The notes beneath the pieces were generated by a model that was not told the DNA's origin, did not search any database, and saw nothing but the letters and a program-made list of their open reading frames with translations. Positions 42,178 to 53,414 of a stretch of DNA of 56,393 bases are shown here, piece by piece (the first letter of the stretch is position 1; every line of letters starts with the position of its first letter). Source of the DNA: an uncultured Eubacteriales bacterium. GTDB lineage: Bacteria > Bacillota > Clostridia > Peptostreptococcales > Anaerovoracaceae. The translations under genes were made by a program, and so were the position numbers. The stretch lies in NCBI GenBank assembly GCA_900318105.1, contig ONJG01000070.1, forward strand, positions 1 to 56,393. Reading direction: 5' to 3'.

Positions 42178-44658
42178 CTACTTGACTACGAAATTGATTA
42201 TCTTATTAGGTACGACTATTACTTTAACTATATTCTTACCTGATATTTCTTCCTGTATTTTGTCAAGTTTAAGGGCGGCTTCTTCTGTTACCTCCTTACT
42301 TGAGTTATTCGGAAGCATTAGTTTTTCTTTAAGCTTTCCGTTTATCTGAACCACCACCAGCACTTCATCAAGTACGAGAGCCGACTCATCATATGAAGGC
42401 CATGACTTGTTGTAAAGCCTGTCGCTGTGACCCATCATGCTCCAGAGCTCCTCGCATATATGAGGAGTGAACGGGCTCAGGATGGTCACGAGAGTCTCAA
42501 TCGCTTTGTTGAAGAGAGGCAGATTCATTTCTGCATTCTGTTTGTATTTATACATTTCATTTACAAGCTCCATGATGGATGCTATGGCAGTGTTGAAATT
42601 GAATCTGTCACCTATATCCTCGCTCACCTTTTTAATAGTTGAGTTGATGTTGAGGTTGAGTGATTTGTCGGCATCCGAAGCTATTGAAATATCAGAGGAT
42701 ATATCGGAATCCCCTCTTATTTCATTTATGTATTCATATACGAGTCTGTAGACTCTTCCGAGGAATCTGTAGCTGCCCTCTACTCCCTCGTCCGACCAGT
42801 CGAGTTCCTTCTCGGGCGGGGCTGCAAAGAGTATGAAGAGTCTCGCCGTGTCCGATCCGAACCTGGCCTGAATCTCAGCAGGACTTACGACATTTCCGAG
42901 CGATTTACTCATCTTGGCGCCATCCTTGATAACCATGCCCTGTGTCAGCAGGTTTCTGAAAGGCTCCTCATCCTTGCTCATTCCTATATCGTGCAGGAAC
43001 ATCTGGAAGAATCTCGCATACATGAGGTGGAGTATTGCGTGCTCAACACCGCCGATGTACTGGTCCACATTCATCCAGTAATCTGCTTTATCCTTTGCAA
43101 ACGGCAGCTCTTCGTTGTGAGCATCCGTATATCTCAGGAAATACCAGGACGAATCAAGGAATGTATCCATTGTGTCGATTTCCCTCTTTGCTGGTTTTCC
43201 GCAGCACGGACATACGGTATCCACGAAGGTCTTGCTGCTTGCAATCGGAGATTCGCCTTTTCCGGTAAATTCAACATCCGTCGGAAGGAGGACCGGCAGG
43301 TTTTCTTCTTTTTCCGGTACCCATCCGCAATCCTCACAGTAAATCATCGGAATTGGAGTTCCCCAGTATCTCTGACGGGAGATGAGCCAGTCTCTGAGCC
43401 TGAAGTTTACGGTCTTTTCGCCTATGCCCTTTTCATTAAGCCAGTCTATCATCTTTGGAATTGCTTCGCGGTTTCCAAGACCGTCAAACTGACCGGAATT
43501 TATCATCCTGCCCTCTGCCACGAAAGCTTCTTTCAGATCATAAAGGTCGATTGTTTCATCCTCCGGATCCACTACTGGAATTATTTCAAGTCCGAATTTC
43601 TTTGCAAAATCAAAGTCCCTCTGGTCGTGTGCAGGTACAGCCATGATGGCACCTGTTCCGTAGCCCATAAGTACATAGTCGGAAATATAAATCGGAATCT
43701 CTTTTCCATTTACGGGATTTATCGCGTATCTTCCGGTGAATACTCCCGTCTTTTCATTGGTTGTGGAAGTCCTTTCGATGTCGCTCATATGGCGCACTTT
43801 TTCCTGATAAGCCCTGACTTCATCCTCGCTGTCAAGACCGGAAACGATCTCATCCACATAAGGATGCTCAGGAGACATTACCATATATGTGGCACCGAAA
43901 AGCGTATCGGCTCTGGTGGTGAATACTTCCAGGGTCTTGTCGCTGTCCTTTATTTTAAAGTTGATGTTTGCGCCGTATGATTTTCCGATCCAGTTTCTCT
44001 GCATGGTCTTGACCTTGTCAGGCCATCCATCCAGAGTGTCGAGATTTTCAAGCAGTCTGTCGGCATAGTCAGTGATTTTAAGATACCACTGCGAGAGATT
44101 CTTCTTTGTCACTTCGGTATGACATCTTTCACACTTGCCATCCACGACCTGCTCGTTTGCCAGCACAGTCTGGCAGCTCGGGCACCAGTTAACGGGATTG
44201 TCTTTTTTATACGCCAATCCCTTCTTGTAGAACTGTATGAAAATCCACTGCATCCATTTGTAGTAATCAGGCTTGCATGTGGCAACTTTTCTATCCCAGT
44301 CATATGAGAGTCCCATGCTTTTGAGCTGCTTGTCCATCTCATCCATATTCTCATAAGTCCACTTTGCAGGCTCTACGTTGTTCTGGATGGCGGCATTCTC
44401 CGCAGGAAGTCCGAATGAGTCATAGCCCATCGGATGCAGCACGTTATATCCGGCCATCTTTTTATATCTGGCCAGTACATCTCCTATCGAGTAGTTCCTG
44501 ACATGACCCATGTGAAGCTTGCCCGAAGGATAAGGAAACATCTCAAGAACATAGAACTTCTCCTTGCTCTCGTCCTCAACTGTCCTGAAGGCTTCTTCGT
44601 CCTCCCAGATCTTTTGCCACTTTGCTTCTATTTCCTTGAAATCGTATCTGTCGTTCAT
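42178..44658 (-). CDS. leuS: Leucine--tRNA ligase
   Basis: Leucyl-tRNA synthetase (826 aa, normal length). The class I HIGH motif appears as [14 protein letters not shown] and the KMSKS motif as [10 protein letters not shown]. The CP1 editing domain holds [20 protein letters not shown]. Zinc-site cysteines are in [28 protein letters not shown] precedes ATG. There is no T-box leader: rsfS ends 25 bases upstream. Confidence 0.98.
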   Translation of the reverse strand: MNDRYDFKEIEAKWQKIWEDEEAFRTVEDESKEKFYVLEMFPYPSGKLHMGHVRNYSIGDVLARYKKMAGYNVLHPMGYDSFGLPAENAAIQNNVEPAKWTYENMDEMDKQLKSMGLSYDWDRKVATCKPDYYKWMQWIFIQFYKKGLAYKKDNPVNWCPSCQTVLANEQVVDGKCERCHTEVTKKNLSQWYLKITDYADRLLENLDTLDGWPDKVKTMQRNWIGKSYGANINFKIKDSDKTLEVFTTRADTLFGATYMVMSPEHPYVDEIVSGLDSEDEVRAYQEKVRHMSDIERTSTTNEKTGVFTGRYAINPVNGKEIPIYISDYVLMGYGTGAIMAVPAHDQRDFDFAKKFGLEIIPVVDPEDETIDLYDLKEAFVAEGRMINSGQFDGLGNREAIPKMIDWLNEKGIGEKTVNFRLRDWLISRQRYWGTPIPMIYCEDCGWVPEKEENLPVLLPTDVEFTGKGESPIASSKTFVDTVCPCCGKPAKREIDTMDTFLDSSWYFLRYTDAHNEELPFAKDKADYWMNVDQYIGGVEHAILHLMYARFFQMFLHDIGMSKDEEPFRNLLTQGMVIKDGAKMSKSLGNVVSPAEIQARFGSDTARLFILFAAPPEKELDWSDEGVEGSYRFLGRVYRLVYEYINEIRGDSDISSDISIASDADKSLNLNINSTIKKVSEDIGDRFNFNTAIASIMELVNEMYKYKQNAEMNLPLFNKAIETLVTILSPFTPHICEELWSMMGHSDRLYNKSWPSYDESALVLDEVLVVVQINGKLKEKLMLPNNSSKEVTEEAALKLDKIQEEISGKNIVKVIVVPNKIINFVVK

Positions 44659-44683
44659 TAATTAACTCCTCATGTTATGAATA

Positions 44684-45025
44684 CTATTCAACGCGTATGG
44701 ATTCGCAGTCGTTCCATATTTTCTCTAAGGTGTACTTGTCACGGGTCTCCTCGGTGAAGAGATTTACTATAACATCTCCGCCGTCAACAAGTATCCAGCC
44801 GGTCTCGGGGCGTCCGTCTTTGCTCTTGGGATCGATCCCGATTTCGGAGAATTTGTCTTCAATTTCCTCGGACAGCGCTCCCATTTGTCTCTCAGAGCCT
44901 GCTGTTGCAAGAACAAAATAATCCGCAAAAGAAGACTTCTCGGATATATTGATTATTACAACATCCCTGGCTTTTTTGCTGCTGAGAACATCAGCGAGCA
45001 TCTGTGCTGTTTCTTTACTTTCCAT
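44684..45025 (-). CDS. rsfS: Ribosomal silencing factor RsfS
   Basis: RsfS (113 aa), which binds L14 and blocks subunit joining when nutrients are scarce. Motifs: VVIINISEKSSFADYFVLATAGSERQ and GWILVDGGDVIVNLFTEETR. It is eight bases downstream of yqeK; the nadD-yqeK-rsfS order is the standard Bacillota one. Confidence 0.95.
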   Translation of the reverse strand: MESKETAQMLADVLSSKKARDVVIINISEKSSFADYFVLATAGSERQMGALSEEIEDKFSEIGIDPKSKDGRPETGWILVDGGDVIVNLFTEETRDKYTLEKIWNDCESIRVE

Positions 45026-45032
45026 TTAGTCC

Positions 45033-45623
45033 TTATCTCCCATCTTTCTTATTGATTTTTTCAAGCATGTAGTCCCTGGCATTCAGGGTTGTTTTATCCA
45101 CCTCGCGTCCTTTTGCTCTGACCATATCGACAGTAAAATCGAGTATTATGATGCAGCATCCGTCAAGGTCGCTTTCTGCGAGCTTTTGCAGGGTCTTAAG
45201 CGAAGGATAATCCCTATTGGGTTCTATCGCATCTGCCACGTACACGATTTCCTCGAGAAGTGACATTCCGGCTCTTCCGGTTGTATGGCTCTTTACTGCA
45301 TTCAGCAGGTCTTCATCCTGCACGCCGTATTCATTACAAAGTATTGCGGCGGCAACCTTTGAATGTGCAAGGGCGGGATTATCGATATATTCATCTCCCA
45401 GAGAGTACCTCAGTACGTATTCATTCATCCGTTCTGTCGTAAAACATTTGGCTATATCGTGATAGCGTCCTGCAAAGCTTGCTTTTTCGACATCAGCGCC
45501 GTGGATTTCAGCCAGATGAACTGCCATTTCTTCAACGCCCAGCGAATGAATATATCTTTTCTCATTAAGCTCAGCTTTCATAAAAGCTTCGAGCCTGTCT
45601 CTATCTGTACAGATTATGCTCAA
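45033..45623 (-). CDS. yqeK: YqeK family HD-domain Ap4A hydrolase
   Basis: A 196-aa HD-domain protein; YqeK homologues hydrolyse diadenosine tetraphosphate. The metal motif is RYHDIAKCF, with RYIHSLGVEEMAVHLAE before it and AHSKVAAAIL after. I accept the TTG start at 45623: GAGGAG lies eight bases upstream and homologues have about 14-20 residues before RYIH. It overlaps the nadD end by 23 bases. An ATG at 45581 is the alternative start. Confidence 0.9.
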   Translation of the reverse strand: MSIICTDRDRLEAFMKAELNEKRYIHSLGVEEMAVHLAEIHGADVEKASFAGRYHDIAKCFTTERMNEYVLRYSLGDEYIDNPALAHSKVAAAILCNEYGVQDEDLLNAVKSHTTGRAGMSLLEEIVYVADAIEPNRDYPSLKTLQKLAESDLDGCCIIILDFTVDMVRAKGREVDKTTLNARDYMLEKINKKDGR

Positions 45624-46200
45624 GTATGTACTCCTCTGTCTCGGGCATCACAAGGTCCGATATGCTTTTACCTTCCAGAACCCTCTTTCTGATTTCGGTC
45701 GAAGATGCATCCACGGGATCCATATCAAGTACTCTGATATCAGCCCCGTATTTTTCTCTCATTAATTCAAATTTATCCAGTCCGCATGAGATATCAACTC
45801 CGGGTCTTACGGCAGTAACCAGCGGATATTTTTTCAGAATATCCTCTCCTCTGAACCACGTGTCGATTTCAACTGTCGAATCAAAGCCCAGGATAAAGAA
45901 TAATTCACCATCCAGTATGCGGTCCCATTCCTCAAGAGTAAGAATTGTATATGAGGGACCTTCTTTGCTGATCTCATATGCTGATACCGAAAAGGCCGGA
46001 TTGTAATGCATCACATCCTCAAGCATCCTGAGTCTCTGTTCGCCGGACGTCACCTTTTTATCCTGTTTGAACGGAGAGATGTAGGCGGGCATGAATATAA
46101 TCCTGTCAAGACTGCACTCACTGCAGGCAGCGTTGGCCAATGATATATGTCCCCTGTGTACGGGATCGAATGTGCCTCCGTAAATGCCTATCTTTTTCAT
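45601..46200 (-). CDS. nadD: Nicotinate-nucleotide adenylyltransferase
   Basis: NadD (199 aa) adenylates nicotinate mononucleotide in NAD synthesis. The start GIYGGTFDPVHRGHISLA has the nucleotidyltransferase HxGH motif, and SSTEIRKRVLEGKSI carries the second ATP motif. The start overlaps the aspS stop as ATGA and the end overlaps yqeK. nadD is often near obg; here obg is at the other end of the window. Confidence 0.95.
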   Translation of the reverse strand: MKKIGIYGGTFDPVHRGHISLANAACSECSLDRIIFMPAYISPFKQDKKVTSGEQRLRMLEDVMHYNPAFSVSAYEISKEGPSYTILTLEEWDRILDGELFFILGFDSTVEIDTWFRGEDILKKYPLVTAVRPGVDISCGLDKFELMREKYGADIRVLDMDPVDASSTEIRKRVLEGKSISDLVMPETEEYILEHNLYR

Positions 46201-47954
46201 TTTACAAGACCGATTCCTAGTTCATCCAGCTGTTCCTGTTCGGCCGGTGCAGGAGCTTCGCAAAGCGGGCATTCGGCAGCGGCATTCTTTGGAAATGCGA
46301 TAACCTCACGTATGCTTTTTTCTCCCAGGAGCAGCATGACAAGTCTGTCGAGTCCGTAAGCAAGTCCCGCATGAGGTGGTGCTCCGTATTTGAAAGCCTC
46401 AATGAGGAAGCCGAATTTCTGCTCGCATTCCTCTTCCGTCAGTCCGAGGACGCTGAACATTTTCTTCTGAAGTTCCTGGTCGTGTATTCTGACTGATCCT
46501 CCGCCGAGCTCAACGCCGTTGAGAACTATGTCATATGCATTGGCCTTGAGACCAAGTATGTCATTGTCCAATTTGTCAAGCTGATCGAGCTTGGGCTGCG
46601 TGAACGGATGATGCATGGCTTTCAGCCTGCCATCCTCATCTTTTTCAAACATCGGAAAGTCCACAACCCAGAGGAAGTTGAACTTGTTATCGTCCAGAAG
46701 TCCGAGCTCTCCGGCAACCCTTCTCCTCAGGAAACCGAGTGAATCGTAAGTTACCTTTGAAGGACCGCAGACGATAAACACGATGTCTCCGGACTTGCCG
46801 CCGCACTTTTCAATCAGTGCGGAAAGCTCATCTTCGCCGAAGAATTTTCCAATGGATGATGATATTCCGTTCTCATCCTTCTTGACCCATATAAGTCCTT
46901 TGGCACCGTAATGCTTTACCTCTTCGGTGATCTTGTCTATCTTCTTTCTTGAAAATACCGAAGCACCGTCCGGTACGCAGATGCCGCGGATATCTCCGCC
47001 TTCTTTAAGTGCGTTGTTAAAGACTTCGAAACTGCAATTTCCGAAGAAATCATTGAGCTTTATAAGTTCTATGTCAAATCTCGTATCGGGTTTATCGGAA
47101 CCGTATCTTTCCATCGCCTCGTCATATGTGAGCCTCGGAAGCGGAGTCTCTATATCGATGCCCTTTATGTCCTTCATGATTCTCTTGATAAAGCCTTCCT
47201 GAACCTCGATTACGTCATCCACTCCGGCAAATGACATTTCAAGGTCTATCTGAGTAAACTCAGGCTGCCTGTCTGCCCTGAGGTCCTCATCGCGGAAACA
47301 CTTGGCTATCTGCATATATCTGTCGCTTCCTGACACCATGAGAATCTGCTTGAACATCTGAGGCGACTGAGGAAGAGCGTAGAACTCTCCGTTATGCACC
47401 CTGCTCGGCACTATATAATCCCTGGCGCCTTCGGGTGTAGGCTTGATGAGTATAGGTGTCTCGACCTCAATGAACCCGTTCTCGTCGAAATAGTCCCTGG
47501 TAGTCTTGACGATCTTATGTCTCATGTTAAGGTTGTACTGCATTTTGGGCTTTCTGAGATCAAGATATCTGTACTTGAGTCTGAGTGCTTCATCGACATT
47601 GTCGTCGTCTTTTATATAAATAGGCGGAGTCTCCGATGAGGAATATATCTCAAGACCATCGGCAAATACCTCAATTTCGCCTGTCGGTATGCCGGAGTTT
47701 TTTGAGCTTCTTTCCTTAACAACTCCTTTGACGCCTATACAGAACTCACTTCTGAGGGATTTGGCCTTTTCGAGAATATCGGCGGGCGCATCCTCATTGA
47801 ATGTAATCTGAGTTATGCCCGTCCTGTCTCTTAGATCTACAAAGACAAGGCCACCCAGACTTCTGGCCTTTGCTACCCAACCGTTAAGCACTACATTTTC
47901 ATTAACATCGGAAATTCTGAGATCTCCGCACATATGGGTTCTCTTATACAGCAT
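46197..47954 (-). CDS. aspS: Aspartate--tRNA ligase
   Basis: AspRS of bacterial type (585 aa). It has an N-terminal OB-fold anticodon domain ([26 protein letters not shown]), a class II core ([43 protein letters not shown]), the GAD insertion and the final [15 protein letters not shown]. The start overlaps the hisS end by 11 bases. A non-discriminating role with an amidotransferase cannot be judged from sequence. Confidence 0.98.
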   Translation of the reverse strand: MLYKRTHMCGDLRISDVNENVVLNGWVAKARSLGGLVFVDLRDRTGITQITFNEDAPADILEKAKSLRSEFCIGVKGVVKERSSKNSGIPTGEIEVFADGLEIYSSSETPPIYIKDDDNVDEALRLKYRYLDLRKPKMQYNLNMRHKIVKTTRDYFDENGFIEVETPILIKPTPEGARDYIVPSRVHNGEFYALPQSPQMFKQILMVSGSDRYMQIAKCFRDEDLRADRQPEFTQIDLEMSFAGVDDVIEVQEGFIKRIMKDIKGIDIETPLPRLTYDEAMERYGSDKPDTRFDIELIKLNDFFGNCSFEVFNNALKEGGDIRGICVPDGASVFSRKKIDKITEEVKHYGAKGLIWVKKDENGISSSIGKFFGEDELSALIEKCGGKSGDIVFIVCGPSKVTYDSLGFLRRRVAGELGLLDDNKFNFLWVVDFPMFEKDEDGRLKAMHHPFTQPKLDQLDKLDNDILGLKANAYDIVLNGVELGGGSVRIHDQELQKKMFSVLGLTEEECEQKFGFLIEAFKYGAPPHAGLAYGLDRLVMLLLGEKSIREVIAFPKNAAAECPLCEAPAPAEQEQLDELGIGLVK

Positions 47955-49191
47955 TTGCCAGATCCTCCTTCTTTACCTTTATCTGTTCTCCGCTCTCCAT
48001 GTTCTTGAGAGTTATCTCACCGCTCTTTACTTCATCATCTCCGATTACGGCAGTATATAAAGCTCCGAGTTTATTTGCATATTTCATCTGTCCCTTGAGA
48101 TTGCGCTCCCTGGTATCCAGTTCACATCTGATCCCCTGCCTTCGCAGACCGCTGATCAGTTTAACGGCAAACTCCCTGGCTTCATCGCCTATCCACGCAA
48201 CGAAAAGCTGCAGTGCCTCTGCGCCTCCGAAGTCGGATCCTGCCTCCTCCATCATCATGATGAGTCTTTCCTTACCAAGTCCGAAACCGACTCCCGGCAT
48301 ATCGGGTCCTCCGACCTCTTCGATAAGATGATCATACCTGCCGCCACCGCATACGGTTCCCTGAGAACCGCCGTCAGTCTTGATAAACTCAAATGCCGTC
48401 TTGGTATAGTAATCGAGGCCTCTTACTATTGACGGGTCCACGACATACTTTATACCCATGGCATCGAGATGCATTTTGAGTTCTTCAAAATCATTTTTGC
48501 ACTCGTCGCACAGATAATCGATCATCATCGGAGCACCCTTTACGAGCTCCTGATCTTTATCCGACTTGCAATCGAGAATTCTCATCGGGTTCTTTTCGAA
48601 TCTCATCTTGCAGGTTTCACAGAGCTGATCGTACTTGGGCCTGAGGAAATCCTGCAGGTTTTTTCTGTAAACCGGCCTGCAGTTACGGCAGCCGACACTT
48701 GATATGTGAAGCTCGGTATTCCTGACTCCCATACGCTCCAGAAACTCATATCCGAGTGCGATAATCTCAGCATCTGCGAGCATGGATGAAGTGCCGAAGT
48801 TCTCAATTCCGAACTGATGAAACTCCCTGAGCCTTCCGGACTGCGGTTTTTCATATCTGTAGCATGCAGTATCATAAAAAACCTTGGTGGGCTGCGTTTC
48901 GGCATATATGTTGTTTTCGATAAAAGCCCTTACGGTCGGAGATGTGCCCTCGGGTTTAAGCGTAATGCTTCGTCCGCCTTTATCCTCAAAAGTGTACATT
49001 TCCTTTTGAACTATATCCGTTGTATCACCAACTCCCCTGTTAAAAAGCTCTGTTGCCTCAAACACGGGAGTTCTTATCTCATTGAATCCGTATTCAGCGC
49101 AGATTTTTTTCCATTCCTTTTCTATGTACTGCCATTTATATGCATCCTGAGGGAGCATATCCTTGGTACCCTTTTGCGCTTTAATCGCCAT
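47944..49191 (-). CDS. hisS: Histidine--tRNA ligase
   Basis: HisRS (415 aa). Class II motifs: KGTKDMLPQ at the N-terminus, [36 protein letters not shown], and the histidine-binding [14 protein letters not shown]-terminal anticodon domain is present. I chose ATG 49191, right after GGAGGATAAG, which starts [12 protein letters not shown] like homologues; a frame from 49257 runs into hemZ. It begins two bases downstream of the hemZ stop. Confidence 0.97.
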   Translation of the reverse strand: MAIKAQKGTKDMLPQDAYKWQYIEKEWKKICAEYGFNEIRTPVFEATELFNRGVGDTTDIVQKEMYTFEDKGGRSITLKPEGTSPTVRAFIENNIYAETQPTKVFYDTACYRYEKPQSGRLREFHQFGIENFGTSSMLADAEIIALGYEFLERMGVRNTELHISSVGCRNCRPVYRKNLQDFLRPKYDQLCETCKMRFEKNPMRILDCKSDKDQELVKGAPMMIDYLCDECKNDFEELKMHLDAMGIKYVVDPSIVRGLDYYTKTAFEFIKTDGGSQGTVCGGGRYDHLIEEVGGPDMPGVGFGLGKERLIMMMEEAGSDFGGAEALQLFVAWIGDEAREFAVKLISGLRRQGIRCELDTRERNLKGQMKYANKLGALYTAVIGDDEVKSGEITLKNMESGEQIKVKKEDLANAV

Positions 49192-49192
49192 C

Positions 49193-50578
49193 TTATCCTC
49201 CAAAGTATTTATCTTTTCTTTCGAGCATTTCATCGAAACGCTCGCTGTATATCTCATAATTGCTTACGTTGGCTATCCTCTCGATCCTGTCTTCATCAGG
49301 ATAATAAAGCTTTCCGACTGCTCCGGCCCCCAGTGCTATGATGCTCTGCTTGTCCTCCATAATTCTTATGTTGTATATGGAATGTTTGCCGGCTTTGCAG
49401 TAGCCTACGTTTTCAAAGGCTCCCATCTGGTGCTTTTGTCTGTATATGTAATACGGATAATAGCCCTCATCCTTTAATCTTTCCCTCGCATAAGAGAGCA
49501 TATCCGATACCCTCTCTATGTCTCTTCTGTAGTAGAGCGGGTCATTTTCATGCAGCCTTGAACCTCTTTTGACCGAAAGTGTATGAACCGTGATGTTTTC
49601 GGCACCCAGGGCTATGATTTCATCGAGCGATGAGCTGAAGTCTGCCGGACTTTCGCCCGGTAGGCCGGCTATAAGATCGGCATTTATGACATCAAAACCG
49701 ATTTTATCAGCAGCAGCAAATGCACGTCTTATATCATCCGATGTGTGATTCCTCCCGATAAGCTTCATTGTCTCATCCTTCATGCTCTGAGGATTGATGC
49801 TTATCCTTGCTATGCCGCATTTCTTCAGCGTAAGCAGTTTATCCTCCGTGATCGTATCGGGCCTGCCGGCTTCAACGGTGAACTCGAGATCCTTCGGATT
49901 GACGGAAAATGCATCCGAGATGATGCCTATTAAGGTTTCCAGCTGTCCGGAGCTGAGAGTTGTAGGAGTTCCTCCTCCTATGTAAATGCTCTCTATTCCC
50001 TTGCCTTTATTGTGTTCCTTGTATAAATGTCCAGTATATCTGATTTCTTTTCCAAGATTCTCAAGATAAAGAGCAATGGCATCCTCATCTGCAACATTTG
50101 ATGCAAATGAACAGTATTCACATCTGGTCGGACAGAACGGAATACCCGTATATACCGAAATGAAATCAGAAGGATTGCCGCGGACATACTCTGTCTGATA
50201 TTCGGCTATCTCGGAAAGAAGATCGGCCTTTGAATCAGCAATCAGATAGAGCTCTTTCAAAGAGCGTTTCATGTCATCGAGACTGCCTGTCCGGCCTAAA
50301 ATATCGAGTGCGGGTTTAAGGGGCCTGACCCCCGTAAGCGTGCCCCATTCGGGCTTCATGTCCGTAATATCCGACAGGACAGCGTACAGTTCTCTTTTTA
50401 CGGAGTCTCTGTCGTGAGATCCGGAAGTACCGATTACGTAACTGTTCTCATTTACAAATCCCGGATCGGGCAGTTTATCAATGCTGATAATCTCGAAATC
50501 ATCCTCAGGGAGAAAAACCCTGCAGAGCTCTGCATAGTGATATTCATAACCATCGGACGGTACATAAAATCTATACAA
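49193..50578 (-). CDS. hemZ: HemZ-like radical SAM protein (coproporphyrinogen dehydrogenase family)
   Basis: A 461-aa radical SAM protein. [16 protein letters not shown] has the C-x3-C-x2-C cluster motif; [11 protein letters not shown] and [19 protein letters not shown] fit the HemN/HemZ group. The N-terminal about 140 residues are the HemZ-specific part. The gene order relA-hydrolase-hemZ-hisS is common in Clostridia. Two TTG starts are possible. I prefer 50578, nine bases after AGAGGG and overlapping the hydrolase stop; the other is 50599. Whether it acts in heme synthesis is unproven, since many Clostridia carrying it lack the pathway. Confidence 0.87.
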   Translation of the reverse strand: MYRFYVPSDGYEYHYAELCRVFLPEDDFEIISIDKLPDPGFVNENSYVIGTSGSHDRDSVKRELYAVLSDITDMKPEWGTLTGVRPLKPALDILGRTGSLDDMKRSLKELYLIADSKADLLSEIAEYQTEYVRGNPSDFISVYTGIPFCPTRCEYCSFASNVADEDAIALYLENLGKEIRYTGHLYKEHNKGKGIESIYIGGGTPTTLSSGQLETLIGIISDAFSVNPKDLEFTVEAGRPDTITEDKLLTLKKCGIARISINPQSMKDETMKLIGRNHTSDDIRRAFAAADKIGFDVINADLIAGLPGESPADFSSSLDEIIALGAENITVHTLSVKRGSRLHENDPLYYRRDIERVSDMLSYARERLKDEGYYPYYIYRQKHQMGAFENVGYCKAGKHSIYNIRIMEDKQSIIALGAGAVGKLYYPDEDRIERIANVSNYEIYSERFDEMLERKDKYFGG

Positions 50579-51152
50579 AAGGATTGGCCCTCTTTTCAAA
50601 TCCTATTGAGCTCGGAGCACCGTGTCCCGGATATACAACGAGATCTTCATCAAGTGTATAAAGCTTTTCACTGATGGACTTGACAAGAGTATTCCAGTCT
50701 CCGGATTCGAGATCCGTACGTCCGACAGAAAGCCTGAACAGTGTATCACCGGTAAAGATTTCCTTATCTGTGGCAAAACAAATACCGCCGGCTGTATGTC
50801 CCGGTGTTTCTATTACCGTAAGTTCGCTTGCTCCGAGGGTTATCACATCGCCTTCACTGAGCCATGTATGCGGTTCTGGACATGATCTCATCAGAGCTTT
50901 TTCCTTGAGGGGAGCAGCGAAATTCACGGCGCTGTATTCCTTAAGATAATCACTTACAGCACTGAAATGATCATGATGTGCATGAGTCAGAAGCAGATAC
51001 TTGAGATAAGCATTGTTCTGAATCTCCATCCTGACATCCATGCCGAAATAACCCGGGTCTATAACGGCTTTATAGCCCGTGGCCTCGTCGGTAATTACGT
51101 ATGTGTTTTCGCCGTATATTCCATATGGGAAGCATTTGGTCTGAATGCCCAT
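50571..51152 (-). CDS. MBL-fold metallo-hydrolase (glyoxalase II-like)
   Basis: A 193-aa metallo-beta-lactamase-fold enzyme. THAHHDHFSA holds the HxHxDH metal motif; TPGHTAGGI, FTGDTLFRLSVGRTDL and YPGHGAPSS give the other ligands. This compact type is annotated as hydroxyacylglutathione hydrolase-like, but its true substrate is unknown. TGAGGT precedes ATG. It lies between relA and hemZ, its usual place in Clostridia. Confidence 0.92.
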   Translation of the reverse strand: MGIQTKCFPYGIYGENTYVITDEATGYKAVIDPGYFGMDVRMEIQNNAYLKYLLLTHAHHDHFSAVSDYLKEYSAVNFAAPLKEKALMRSCPEPHTWLSEGDVITLGASELTVIETPGHTAGGICFATDKEIFTGDTLFRLSVGRTDLESGDWNTLVKSISEKLYTLDEDLVVYPGHGAPSSIGFEKRANPFV

Positions 51153-51178
51153 TATTTACCTCAACAATTTATCGTTAA

Positions 51179-53389
51179 CTATCTGGGTCTGAACACCTTT
51201 ATGACTCCTTCCAGCTGTCTTAGCGCGGTCAGGAGCCTCTGTATCTGGTGCATATCGCTGATTTCAACCTTCAGTAATGTATTTGTGGTGCCGGGTTCTC
51301 CGTCTGTCAGATTGAGTCCGACCACCTCTATATCATAGTCATCGCATACCTTGGAGATGTCCTTGAACATTCCCTTTCTCTCTTCTGAAATGACCTGAAT
51401 ATCCACGAAATACTTCAGTGTATCGCTCGGGGTGTCCCATTCGACTTCCATGAGCCTGCCCTTATCTTTCTCACTGAGATTCTTAAGGTTTGAACAGTCT
51501 GTTCTGTGTACTGTTATGCCTTTACCCTTGGATACATAGCCTATAATTGCATCGCCCGGAACAGGGTTGCAGCATGTGGCTCTTCTGATAAGGAGGTTAT
51601 CCGAGCCTTTGACCACAATACCTGAGTCGGATCCTTCCTTGCCTCTGTTAACCTGTGGTTTTTTGGAAGCCTCTATAAGGGCTTCTTCCCTGGCTTTTTC
51701 CTTATCTTTATTATCGGCTTCATAATATTCAATGAGTTTCTGCCCTAATTTTGATACGGTGCTTCCGCCCCTTGAAATCTGAAGATAAAGCTCATTTACA
51801 TTTGAACAGTTAAAATCCTTTACCGCCTTGAGAATATATGCATTTTTTGTTACAAGTGCGGGATCGTAACCCTTCTTCTTGATGTAACTGTTTATGTGGG
51901 CTTTGCCCTTGTGTATATCCGTATCTTTATCGGATTTTCTGAGCCAGTTTCTTATCTTGGCCCTGGCCTGCGATGTTTTGCAGTTCTTGAGCCAGTCTAT
52001 GCTCGGGCCGGAGGAGTTTGCGGATGTTACGATTTCGACTATATCCCCGTTCTGGAGATGGTGGTCTATCGTTACCATCTTTCCGTTTACTTTGGCTCCG
52101 ACGCATCTGATGCCGACATCGGTATGTATTTTAAATGCGAAGTCCAGAGGCGTGCTTTCGGCCGGAAGCTCCATTACATCTCCCGCCGGAGTGAATACGA
52201 ATACCTGGTTATCAAAGAGGTCAACTTTGAGAGTCTGCAGGAATTCAACGGAATCATCGGCTTCCTTTTGCCATTCCAGAGCCTGCCTCAGCCATGCGAG
52301 TTTCTGTTCGTTTTCCTCTTCGCTTCCGGATGTCTTGCCTTCTTTGTACTTCCAGTGAGCTGCGATTCCGTACTCGGCGATGCGGTGCATCTCATATGTT
52401 CTTATCTGAATTTCAAAGGGTTCTCCGTTATCGCCTATAACCGTCGTATGTATGGATTGATACATATTGGGCTTTGGCATGGCGATGTAATCTTTGAACC
52501 TGCCGGGAATCGGAGTCCATCTGGTATGTACAAGCCCGAGTGCGGCATAACAGTCCTTTACACTGCCTACCAGTATCCTTACGGCAAGCAGATCGAATAT
52601 TTCATCGATCTGCTTGTTTTGAACAACCATCTTGCGATAGATGCTGTATATGTGTTTGGATCTGCCCTTGACGTCGTGCTGAATGTCAGCTTCGTCAAGT
52701 TCATCGGATATCTCGGCGATAAGCGCGTCGAGATTCTTTTCATATTCCGCCTTTTTCTTTTTAACTGCCACCTCGAGATTTTTATACTCTATGGGGTGCA
52801 GATATTTAAGAGCCAGGTCTTCGAGTTCAAACTTGATGCTGAATATTCCGAGCCTGCCGGCCAGTGGTGCATATATCTCAAGAGTCTCAAGTGATTTGGA
52901 AATCCTTTTCTCCGGAGACATATACTCAAGGGTTCTCATATTGTGAAGCCTGTCGGCAAGTTTGATTATCAGCACCCTTATGTCCTTGGACATGGCCAGG
53001 AACATCTTGCGGAAATTCTCGGCCTGAACGGCTTCGGTTGAGTCGTATGATATGTTGCCGAGCTTGGTGACACCATCCACCAGCAGAGCTATCTTTTCGT
53101 CAAAGTCCTTTGCAAGATCCTCCTGAGTGTAGTTTGTGTCCTCAACAGCATCGTGCAGGAGTCCGGCTATTACAGTTTCGTTATCCATTCCGAAATTCGC
53201 AAGGATTTTGGCCACCGCAACAGGATGAATTATGTAAGGTTCACCACTTTTACGGAACTGCCCCTCATGAAGCGAGCGTGCAATCTCATAAGCTCTTACG
53301 ATGACGGAATCATCGTATTTGGGATTGATCTCGCTCATATCCTTTATGAACTTTTCGGTGGAAAGGTCTATGAACTTCTGATTTGCCAT
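51179..53389 (-). CDS. relA: Bifunctional (p)ppGpp synthetase/hydrolase RelA/SpoT
   Basis: Long RSH protein (736 aa). The HD hydrolase domain has YIIHPV and HDAVEDT (79-85), suggesting active (p)ppGpp hydrolysis. The synthetase domain (about 240-360) has GRFKDYIAMPKPNMYQSIHT. A TGS domain (VFVFTPAGDVMELPAESTPL), a zinc-finger region (RATCCNPVPGDAIIGYVS) and a C-terminal ACT domain complete it. GGAGGAAG precedes ATG. It controls the stringent response. It is 25 bases downstream of secDF. Confidence 0.97.
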   Translation of the reverse strand: MANQKFIDLSTEKFIKDMSEINPKYDDSVIVRAYEIARSLHEGQFRKSGEPYIIHPVAVAKILANFGMDNETVIAGLLHDAVEDTNYTQEDLAKDFDEKIALLVDGVTKLGNISYDSTEAVQAENFRKMFLAMSKDIRVLIIKLADRLHNMRTLEYMSPEKRISKSLETLEIYAPLAGRLGIFSIKFELEDLALKYLHPIEYKNLEVAVKKKKAEYEKNLDALIAEISDELDEADIQHDVKGRSKHIYSIYRKMVVQNKQIDEIFDLLAVRILVGSVKDCYAALGLVHTRWTPIPGRFKDYIAMPKPNMYQSIHTTVIGDNGEPFEIQIRTYEMHRIAEYGIAAHWKYKEGKTSGSEEENEQKLAWLRQALEWQKEADDSVEFLQTLKVDLFDNQVFVFTPAGDVMELPAESTPLDFAFKIHTDVGIRCVGAKVNGKMVTIDHHLQNGDIVEIVTSANSSGPSIDWLKNCKTSQARAKIRNWLRKSDKDTDIHKGKAHINSYIKKKGYDPALVTKNAYILKAVKDFNCSNVNELYLQISRGGSTVSKLGQKLIEYYEADNKDKEKAREEALIEASKKPQVNRGKEGSDSGIVVKGSDNLLIRRATCCNPVPGDAIIGYVSKGKGITVHRTDCSNLKNLSEKDKGRLMEVEWDTPSDTLKYFVDIQVISEERKGMFKDISKVCDDYDIEVVGLNLTDGEPGTTNTLLKVEISDMHQIQRLLTALRQLEGVIKVFRPR

Positions 53390-53414
53390 TCTTCCTCCGA
53401 CCTGTAACGATTGA

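Noticed and set aside
42991-43980. 329-aa open frame on the + strand within leuS
   Set aside because: It lies wholly antisense to a full-length, well-conserved leuS, has no recognisable domain and no convincing ribosome site. Such frames are expected from the codon bias of the opposite gene.
51896-52894. 332-aa open frame on the + strand within relA
   Set aside because: Antisense to the conserved RelA/SpoT gene, no family resemblance, low-complexity hydrophobic sequence typical of reverse-strand reading.
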